From assembly GCA_016194825.1 (NCBI GenBank), contig JACQAR010000011.1:1-6063 (forward strand): a stretch of DNA of 6,063 bases, given 5' to 3'. The stretch comes from Chlamydiia bacterium. Its GTDB lineage: Bacteria > Chlamydiota > Chlamydiia > Chlamydiales > SM23-39. The notes under the pieces were generated by a model. It worked only from the letters and a program-made list of their open reading frames with translations. It was not told the origin of the DNA and made no database searches. Below, piece after piece: positions 1-4,624 of this stretch (the stretch's first letter is position 1; each line of letters begins with the position of its first letter). The position numbers and the translations under genes were made by a program.

Positions 1-125
1 CCTTGCGGATCGAGATCGATGAGCGAAACTTTTTTTTTGGCCTCGGTAAGGGTTGCAGCTAAATTCACTGCCGTGGTCGTTTTTCCTGACCCACCTTTTT
101 GGTTCACAATCGCAATCTTACGCAT
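1..125 (-). CDS. soj: ParA/Soj-family chromosome-partitioning ATPase, N-terminal fragment (runs off the window)
   Basis: Only the first 41 codons are present; the gene continues beyond base 1. The translation begins MRKIAIVNQKGGSGKTTTA. Residues 10-17 (KGGSGKTT) are the deviant Walker A box of the ParA/MinD/Soj class, with the signature lysine at position 10 and the P-loop lysine at 15. LIDLDPQ (35-41) is the following Walker A' strand. ParA ATPases act with a ParB/Spo0J partner on parS sites to move replication origins; that role is known for the family, and the partner is not visible here. The ATG at 125-123 is well placed: GGAG sits a few bases upstream on the minus strand, and a good promoter lies just beyond it. 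The gene is divergent from fabI. MinD-like or plasmid ParA proteins share the N-terminal motif, so the exact subfamily cannot be fixed from this fragment. Confidence 0.9.
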   Translation of the reverse strand, partial: MRKIAIVNQKGGSGKTTTAVNLAATLTEAKKKVSLIDLDPQ

Positions 126-137
126 AGCTCTCCGTTT

Positions 138-158
138 GGTCTTTCAGATATATAGACC
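138..158. promoter_or_regulatory. Inverted repeat over the parA -10 box, candidate operator
   Basis: GGTCT (138-142) and AGACC (154-158) are perfect 5-bp inverted arms with 11 bp between them. They bracket the -10 box and predicted transcription start of the parA promoter. ParA-family genes are often autoregulated, so an operator here is plausible, but the arms are short and could arise by chance. Confidence 0.3.
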
Positions 159-177
159 ATGGGCAGAGTGCTATCAA
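149..177 (-). promoter_or_regulatory. Sigma-70-type (sigma66) promoter of the parA/soj gene
   Basis: On the minus strand TTGATA (177-172) is followed after exactly 17 bp by TATATA (154-149). This is a near-consensus arrangement. It predicts a start near 142, about 17 nt ahead of the ATG, leaving room for the GGAG ribosome site. Confidence 0.6.
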
Positions 178-211
178 GAAAAAATTATTTTCAGCCTCTT
201 TTTTCTCATGA

Positions 212-233
212 TTTGCTATACTGCTCTAGCAAA
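212..233 (+). promoter_or_regulatory. fabI promoter (extended -10) overlapped by a 7-bp-arm palindrome
   Basis: TATACT (217-222) is preceded by TG and one base, which makes an extended -10 box. No good -35 hexamer is seen at the right distance. The predicted start is near 229, giving a leader of about 20 nt that contains the GAGAGG ribosome site at 238-243. The arms TTTGCTA (212-218) and TAGCAAA (227-233) are perfect inverted repeats 8 bp apart that span the -10 box and the start point. That is where a repressor operator would sit. The promoter call is fairly good; the operator is inferred from symmetry and position only. Confidence 0.5.
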
Positions 234-248
234 CGATGAGAGGAAATC

Positions 249-1187
249 ATGTTAAATATTGATTTGAAAGGAAAAAAAGTATTTGTCGCCGGTATCGGTG
301 ACGATCATGGATTCGGCTGGGCAATTGCGAAAGCGCTGGCTGAAGCAGGTGCTACGATTTTGATCGGAACCTGGGCTCCCATCGTCAAAATCTTCAAAAC
401 ATCTTGGGATATGGGCAAGTTTGACGCTTCCCGGAAGATGAAAAATGGCGAGCTGTTCCAATATGCCAAAATCTACCCGATGGATGCGATGTACGACACC
501 ATGGATGATGTACCACAAGAGGTCAAAGAGAATAAACGTTACGCAGAGCTCTCAGGCTATGCAATGCAAGATGTCGCGAAAGCAGTCGAAGCCGATTTTG
601 GGAAAATCGATCTCTTAGTACACAGCTTGGCCAATGCTCCTGAAGTAACAAAAGATCTGCTGGATACTTCTCGAAAAGGATATCTCGCCAGCATGAGCGC
701 CTCGAGTTACTCATTCATCAGCTTACTTTCCCATTTTGGCCCTTTAATGCAGCAAAATGGTGCGGCACTCACCCTTTCTTTCATCGCCTCTGAGCGGGTT
801 TTCCCCGGCTATGGCGGCGGAATGAGTTCCGCTAAAGCAGCCCTCGAGAGCGATACACGGACGTTGGCATGGGAAGCTGGCCGTAAATGGGGCATCCGCG
901 TCAATGCCATCTCTGCCGGCCCGTTGCGCAGCCGCGCTGCAAAGGCCATTGGCATCATCGATGATATGATTGCGTATTCCAAAGCCAATGCTCCTTTGGC
1001 CAAAGACTTAGAAGCAGAAGAGGTTGCTGCCACTGCTGCCTTTTTGCTCTCTCCTCTAGCAAGCGCCGTCACAGGCACCGTTTTATTTGTCGACAACGGC
1101 CTTCACGCTATGGGACTGGCCGTCGATAGCCCTTCTTTGGCTTCTCGTCATGCCAAAATGTCGGAGACGACTTCGACTTGCACCTGA
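249..1187 (+). CDS. fabI: Enoyl-[acyl-carrier-protein] reductase (NADH), plant/chlamydia-type FabI
   Basis: This enzyme reduces trans-2-enoyl-ACP in the last step of each type II fatty-acid elongation cycle, in the cytoplasm. The 312-residue protein is an SDR-fold reductase. The nucleotide loop is GIGDDHGFGW (15-24), HSLAN is at 125-129, and the active-site block around PGYGGGMSSAK has Tyr188 and Lys196 as the catalytic pair in the plant/chlamydial spacing. The sequence resembles C. trachomatis FabI throughout, including the KIYPMDA, SGY and LLDTSRKGYL segments. At 178, where most FabI proteins have the other active-site tyrosine (E. coli Tyr146), this one has Phe (codon TTC at 780-782), as mycobacterial InhA does. 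The C-terminus runs somewhat beyond the length I recall for C. trachomatis (about 298) and its last 13 codons overlap the opposite-strand gene. The ATG at 249 has GAGAGG five bases upstream. All ten arginine codons are CGN. Confidence 0.96.
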   Translation: MLNIDLKGKKVFVAGIGDDHGFGWAIAKALAEAGATILIGTWAPIVKIFKTSWDMGKFDASRKMKNGELFQYAKIYPMDAMYDTMDDVPQEVKENKRYAELSGYAMQDVAKAVEADFGKIDLLVHSLANAPEVTKDLLDTSRKGYLASMSASSYSFISLLSHFGPLMQQNGAALTLSFIASERVFPGYGGGMSSAKAALESDTRTLAWEAGRKWGIRVNAISAGPLRSRAAKAIGIIDDMIAYSKANAPLAKDLEAEEVAATAAFLLSPLASAVTGTVLFVDNGLHAMGLAVDSPSLASRHAKMSETTSTCT

Positions 1188-2335
1188 ATGATGCAACTTG
1201 TTCGTTTGCGTAAGGTACGCAGAGCGATGCGCCAATCGTACGTCTCATAGCTCTGCTTCACGACTTGCGTTTCTCGATTGGCGCGTGAAATGTGACCGCA
1301 AAAATCTCCAGACCCCTCCACCAGATCAAATTGGAGGCGGAGCCGCGTTCCATCCGATTCCAATTCCAATACATCGCCAAGTTGGAAGACGGTCCCTTTT
1401 CTGTTCTCTATGGTAATAGAGGTTTTAAGATCGCAAAACGCCTCTACTTCGACACAATCATTGCGAGTGGGGTCGTAGTTGTCTGAGAGATGGTGCCTAG
1501 TGCCTTTTGGGATCCAAAGGCTGTGCAGTTTGTTCCCTCCCCAAACAATGCGGATCCCTTCTTCAGATACACATTGAGCAAAGGAAGCTTCATCGATAGA
1601 ATCCACCTCAACTGGCCAAAGCAGTGCCGTATAGAGCAGCTGGGGATGTTCGCCCAGAAGGCGAGCACCAAATCCCTCATTTTCTGCTAAAATCCACTCG
1701 ATGGGATGAGGTCTCGGCTCCCCTTTTTCTTGCGCGATGCCAGGACCGTTCCAGACCTGCAATCTTCGGTGGTAAGGAAAAGCAGTGACTGTCTCCTGGA
1801 TCAATTGCTTACTGATCAGCCATTCCAGCCATTCGTCTGCGGTGGTCGGCAGATAGGGATGCGGTTGAAAATGGCACGCACAACGCCGCATTTCCCAAAG
1901 AGGAGACAAAGACTTTCCATCTACATACCGAAGCATCTTCTGCAATGCACTCTGTAGCCTCTGTTTCAGTTCTCCTAAAACCGGGCCAAATTCCCGAAGG
2001 ATATAAATGAGTACCGGAGCGATTTTTAAAGGAAGGTGGACATCCCATCCTTGTGGATAATCGTGCAAATAAATGGGGAAATTTCCGTCTGCGAGCTGAA
2101 AAGGGAGCAATCTCTCTACTAGCTGTTTGGCTTCTGTGACCGACTCTGCTGTCTTGTGTCGAAATAACGCAAGAGCAAAACAGAAATTCTCATACATCGG
2201 AATGACATCACTCACCATCTCATCTTGCGCAAAAACATGCACAAAATGGGTGCGCGGGCTTTGTTTTTTTCTTCCAAATTGCACTGCCAAATCGATCGCT
2301 CGCACTTTTTTTCTCAACTCTTCATCCTTTAGCAT
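1148..2335 (-). CDS. Conserved-looking protein of unknown function, helical N-terminal half and beta-rich C-terminal half
   Basis: I do not recognise a named family. The 395-residue product has no signal peptide or membrane span and should be soluble. Residues about 45-215 look helical. They include QLADGNFPIYLHDYP (80-94) and a run of Trp/His/Pro-rich turns (Trp98, Trp147, His155, His159, Trp169, Trp172). Residues about 258-395 alternate polar and hydrophobic residues, as beta strands do. A helical toroid followed by a beta domain is the layout of some polysaccharide lyases and heparinase-like proteins. That is a resemblance of layout only, and no catalytic residues can be assigned. The ATG at 2335-2333 has AGGT (2344-2341) upstream. 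The gene is divergent from the 327-residue gene, and its last 40 bp overlap the end of fabI tail-to-tail. The long intact frame, the start signals and the typical amino-acid mix support a real gene. Confidence 0.85.
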   Translation of the reverse strand: MLKDEELRKKVRAIDLAVQFGRKKQSPRTHFVHVFAQDEMVSDVIPMYENFCFALALFRHKTAESVTEAKQLVERLLPFQLADGNFPIYLHDYPQGWDVHLPLKIAPVLIYILREFGPVLGELKQRLQSALQKMLRYVDGKSLSPLWEMRRCACHFQPHPYLPTTADEWLEWLISKQLIQETVTAFPYHRRLQVWNGPGIAQEKGEPRPHPIEWILAENEGFGARLLGEHPQLLYTALLWPVEVDSIDEASFAQCVSEEGIRIVWGGNKLHSLWIPKGTRHHLSDNYDPTRNDCVEVEAFCDLKTSITIENRKGTVFQLGDVLELESDGTRLRLQFDLVEGSGDFCGHISRANRETQVVKQSYETYDWRIALRTLRKRTSCIIQVQVEVVSDILA

Positions 2336-2352
2336 GAATTACCTATGCAACC

Positions 2353-2358
2353 ATGATA
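2353..2358 (-). promoter_or_regulatory. Candidate -10 box for the 395-residue gene
   Basis: TATCAT (2358-2353, minus strand) matches five of six consensus bases and would start transcription near 2346, about 11 nt before the ATG. The -35 position is just a T-run. An alternative further upstream is TTGATG (2411-2406), 17 bp, then TATTTT (2388-2383). I cannot choose between them. Confidence 0.3.
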
Positions 2359-2390
2359 CACGATTTTGTGATTCGAAAAAAAATAAAATA

Positions 2391-2418
2391 ATTTCTTACA
2401 AATTCGCCATCAAGAAAT
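2391..2418. promoter_or_regulatory. 7-bp inverted repeat in the divergent intergenic region, candidate operator
   Basis: ATTTCTT (2391-2397) and AAGAAAT (2412-2418) are perfect inverted arms whose centres are 21 bp apart, two helical turns. They lie between the start sites of two divergent genes. The region is AT-rich, so chance symmetry is a real alternative. Confidence 0.3.
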
Positions 2419-2432
2419 CGCAAATTTTTTTC

Positions 2433-2462
2433 TTGTGGAAATTTTCATATATGGCGTATAAA
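2433..2462 (+). promoter_or_regulatory. Sigma-70-type promoter of the 327-residue gene
   Basis: TTGTGG (2433-2438), an 18-bp spacer and TATAAA (2457-2462) give a reasonable promoter with a start near 2469. The resulting leader is about 100 nt, long enough to hold the stem at 2500-2546. Confidence 0.45.
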
Positions 2463-2499
2463 TCCTAGATCTCATTTTGAGGCAATCGTTAACAAAAGC

Positions 2500-2546
2500 C
2501 CGGTCCATGTAGAGCGAGCAAAGAAAAGCAGCGCACAGAGGACCGG
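2500..2546 (+). promoter_or_regulatory. Leader stem-loop in front of the 327-residue gene
   Basis: CCGGTCC (2500-2506) can pair perfectly with GGACCGG (2540-2546) across a 33-nt purine-rich loop. Six of the seven pairs are G-C in an otherwise AT-rich leader. The stem ends 10 nt before the ribosome site AGAGGT (2557-2562). It may stabilise the mRNA or affect translation. No known riboswitch or leader family was recognised. Confidence 0.4.
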
Positions 2547-2567
2547 AAAAACTAAAAGAGGTAAATT

Positions 2568-3551
2568 ATGGCGTCAGGAACAACAATAGCAGCAGCTAGT
2601 GCGACCAGTGCAACTACACAGGTGCAGACACCCAAACAAACTTGTGGTAATTGGGTTACTAGCAACCACAACAAGGCTGTAGACTGGATTAATGAAAAAG
2701 TCCTTAGAAACGATCCAAACGCAGCTACTGCCAGCAACTTCAGCAGCGCGTTTCGAGTGCACAAAGACAGCAGCATGATCTCAACCGCAGCAAAAATACT
2801 CTTCGGCTGGGTGACTTTCTTCATCGTTCCCACAATCATTTTCGGAACCATGCAGTTGGGCAAATATCTGTGGAGCTTGCTCTGCGGAACTACAAAAGCC
2901 GCCAACAACCAAACCCCCGCTCCTGGAACGCAAAGCGGTAGCGGTACAGCATCTAGCAAACAACCTCCCGCACTCCAGGTAGGTAATGAAGGGAAAAAGG
3001 GTGCACCTACAGACGACATCCAGGTAACTGGTAAAATTAATTATCAAGCATTCATGAGAGAAATGTACCATACAAAGATTGCGGATGGAGTAAAGCCACC
3101 AGCAGTAGCTGCGTTTGAGGTTCGCTATGCTATTCTCGAAAAAACAGCGGCTCAAGCTCCTTGGATTCCAGTAACAGTTGAGGAAATGATCAAGAGAGGA
3201 TACCAGGTTCTAAAGCCCCTTGAAAACAGGCAGGATGTATCAAGCACAGAAAGATCCGGAAGTGCCGAGGCACTCCAGGGCGTAAGAGCCCGACTCGTCC
3301 TTGTAGAAGGACAACTCCGAAACCTGGTGGGAGGAAACCGCCATCCAGTGCAAGAAGCGGCACCGGTGAGAAGCCAGGACCCCTCAGAGTTAAGCGTTCC
3401 AGCCAGAGTGGAGTTACATCAGGACTTGATAGCAGCAGCTACCGGTACTGATGGGGACGCCGAATCGGCTGCTGTTCCATCATCGAAGATCCCAGTACCT
3501 CCTTCAACAGACCCATCAAAAACCAAGGAAGAGAGAACCGGCAAGCAGTAA
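2568..3551 (+). CDS. Membrane-anchored protein of unknown function with low-complexity N- and C-terminal regions
   Basis: This is a 327-residue protein that I do not recognise. Residues 1-25 are rich in Ala, Ser and Thr without a Sec-type charged/hydrophobic start. One hydrophobic stretch follows at about 76-106, broken by a proline at 88, and could be one long span or a tight two-helix hairpin. After a Pro/Gly/Ser/Thr linker (about 112-148) comes a folded-looking helical segment (about 150-250) and a Pro/Ser/Lys-rich tail. A Ser/Thr-rich start plus an internal hydrophobic block is seen in some chlamydial type III secreted and inclusion-membrane proteins. That is a hypothesis, and the hydrophobic block is shorter than the usual bilobed Inc domain. 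The start has AGAGGT at 2557-2562, five bases before the ATG. The gene ends with tandem TAA codons and its own terminator, so it is probably monocistronic. Nine of 14 Arg codons are AGA/AGG, unlike fabI. Confidence 0.85.
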   Translation: MASGTTIAAASATSATTQVQTPKQTCGNWVTSNHNKAVDWINEKVLRNDPNAATASNFSSAFRVHKDSSMISTAAKILFGWVTFFIVPTIIFGTMQLGKYLWSLLCGTTKAANNQTPAPGTQSGSGTASSKQPPALQVGNEGKKGAPTDDIQVTGKINYQAFMREMYHTKIADGVKPPAVAAFEVRYAILEKTAAQAPWIPVTVEEMIKRGYQVLKPLENRQDVSSTERSGSAEALQGVRARLVLVEGQLRNLVGGNRHPVQEAAPVRSQDPSELSVPARVELHQDLIAAATGTDGDAESAAVPSSKIPVPPSTDPSKTKEERTGKQ

Positions 3552-3579
3552 TAAATCCGAGTTCTTCGACTCTGATTCC

Positions 3580-3613
3580 ACCCGTGGGACCTCTCCCACG
3601 GGTTTCTTTTTTT
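3580..3613 (+). terminator. Rho-independent terminator of the 327-residue gene
   Basis: A perfect 10-bp stem, ACCCGTGGGA (3580-3589) with TCCCACGGGT (3594-3603), closes a CCTC loop. It is followed by a T-run broken by one C (3604-3613). It lies 29 bp after the stop codon and just before the FliO-like gene, isolating the two transcripts. Confidence 0.93.
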
Positions 3614-3625
3614 CTCGCTATGCGA

Positions 3626-3639
3626 TATAATGATCAATA
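3626..3639 (+). promoter_or_regulatory. Perfect -10 box at the start of the FliO-like gene, possible leaderless start
   Basis: TATAAT (3626-3631) is a perfect -10 consensus, and the T-rich -35 position (around 3603-3608) is weak. The expected transcription start, about seven bases after the box, falls at the ATG at 3639. No Shine-Dalgarno sequence is seen before either candidate ATG (3630 or 3639). A leaderless mRNA starting at 3639 is therefore possible. Confidence 0.4.
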
Positions 3640-3974
3640 TGTTTTCATTTCTTGCTGAAGTGGGTCAAGAGATCACCCCACAAATTGAAACAACCGTGAG
3701 TCCGGGAGACTATGGCGCAGCTTTTGCCAAAATGTTCTTGACCTTGACGGCGCTCGTCGTCTTAATGATCCTCACCTACTGGTTCATCCGAAGAATTGTG
3801 CAACAAAGAATCCAAAAGGGTCTTACAACGCAATCGATCCAGGTGGTAGAAAAACGGATGATCAGCCCCAAATCTACATTATACTTGATTGAGATCGACC
3901 GAAAAACCCGCGTATTGATTGCCGAATCGCAACTCGAGATCAAGAAGCTGGAGACACTGCCTCCCAACGAATGA
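3630..3974 (+). CDS. FliO/MopB-like small membrane protein
   Basis: The product is 114 residues: a short N-terminal segment, one membrane span at about 33-53, a basic stretch (RRIVQQRIQKG), then a small cytoplasmic domain (about 68-107). The segment IQVVEKRMISPKSTLYLIEI followed by RVLIAES has the pattern of FliO, which helps assemble the FliP/FliQ/FliR export gate of flagellar type III systems (known for the family). The size and the span-then-domain order also fit. No flagellar or type III gene adjoins it, so a role in the chlamydial secretion apparatus or elsewhere is guesswork. The ATG at 3630 gives the longest form. ATG 3639 (MFSFLAEVG) may be the real start, because a TATAAT box overlaps 3630 and no ribosome site is visible. 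The last 35 bp overlap the opposite-strand 223-residue gene. Confidence 0.75.
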   Translation: MINMFSFLAEVGQEITPQIETTVSPGDYGAAFAKMFLTLTALVVLMILTYWFIRRIVQQRIQKGLTTQSIQVVEKRMISPKSTLYLIEIDRKTRVLIAESQLEIKKLETLPPNE

Positions 3975-4611
3975 TGTGGGAATCGGTCAGCTGTGCTGCC
4001 GGTTGCATGCAATAGGCGACATGGAAGGTATAACGAGCATTGGGCGCAGTGAGCCCTTCCACGACTTTTTGTCCAAAGCTCGCCTCTTCATTGCGAATGT
4101 CCAAACAATCGGCAAAGCGCGTTTTTCGGTGCAAGCTCTGCTCAATTTTCCCAATGACTCTTCTGCCGGCAAGTGGATAGCGGATCCCATACAGCGCTGC
4201 ACAAGCTAAGGCAATCCCATAGAAAGGAGCCTGGATCGCAGCCAAAAGATTTTTCAATAGGGCAAGCGGCGCTTCCCAAAGCACTGCCTGGAATACTTTC
4301 AACACAGACAAAGCGCTCTGCTGTTGCAGGAGCTGTCCGATCGCTCGCACAAGGCAGGCAGTCGCCACCAATGGTGCTCTCACTAAATGCCAAGCCGCAT
4401 AGGCAAGACAATAGGCAGGCCCTCCGATGACAAGAGCGCCGCACTTTTCTGCTGTTATTTTCAGCGGCTCATGCAGATAGCAGGTGAGCGTTGGAATATG
4501 GACAATCTCGTAGCGTTTTTCTTCTGCAGAAGCATCCTTCCTGTGGAACCAGACCTGATATGTTTGCCAATCGGGTGACCCGAGTGACTCAATGGGAAAT
4601 GCTTTACTCAT
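3940..4611 (-). CDS. Hydrophobic protein of unknown function downstream of hemL
   Basis: This is a 223-residue product of no recognised family. Residues 1-55 are polar with several Trp and Tyr. Hydrophobic stretches at about 58-78, 80-95 and 122-143 suggest two or three membrane or membrane-associated helices separated by a Gln-rich loop (QLLQQQ, 94-99). A basic, soluble C-terminal region (about 150-223) follows. It starts 13 bp after the hemL stop on the same strand with no promoter between them, so the two are probably co-transcribed. No clear ribosome site precedes the ATG, so translational coupling to hemL is possible. There is no sign of a haem-pathway motif, and the pairing with hemL need not mean a shared function. 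Its 3' end overlaps the FliO-like gene tail-to-tail, and no terminator is visible there. Confidence 0.8.
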   Translation of the reverse strand: MSKAFPIESLGSPDWQTYQVWFHRKDASAEEKRYEIVHIPTLTCYLHEPLKITAEKCGALVIGGPAYCLAYAAWHLVRAPLVATACLVRAIGQLLQQQSALSVLKVFQAVLWEAPLALLKNLLAAIQAPFYGIALACAALYGIRYPLAGRRVIGKIEQSLHRKTRFADCLDIRNEEASFGQKVVEGLTAPNARYTFHVAYCMQPAAQLTDSHIIRWEAVSPAS

Positions 4612-4624
4612 AAAACGAGCGATT

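Noticed and set aside
19..255. Plus-strand 78-codon frame crossing the parA start and the parA-fabI gap
   Set aside because: It is antisense to the clear ParA Walker A sequence and runs through both promoters. It has no ribosome site or protein features.
809..1096. Minus-strand 95-codon frame inside fabI
   Set aside because: It is a shadow of the strongly conserved active-site half of FabI and has no start signals.
2127..2468. Plus-strand 113-codon frame over the start of the 395-residue gene and the AT-rich gap
   Set aside because: It has Lys/Phe-rich low-quality composition, is antisense to a better gene and crosses the divergent promoters.
2552..3019. Minus-strand 155-codon frame with hydrophobic, Leu/Val-rich translation
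   Set aside because: It is antisense to the 327-residue gene. The hydrophobicity comes from reading Ala/Thr/Gln-rich codons backwards. The plus strand has the ribosome site, promoter and terminator.
3559..3572. Small hairpin GAGT/ACTC just after the 327-residue gene
   Set aside because: The stem is only 4 bp with no T-run. The terminator directly after it explains the region.
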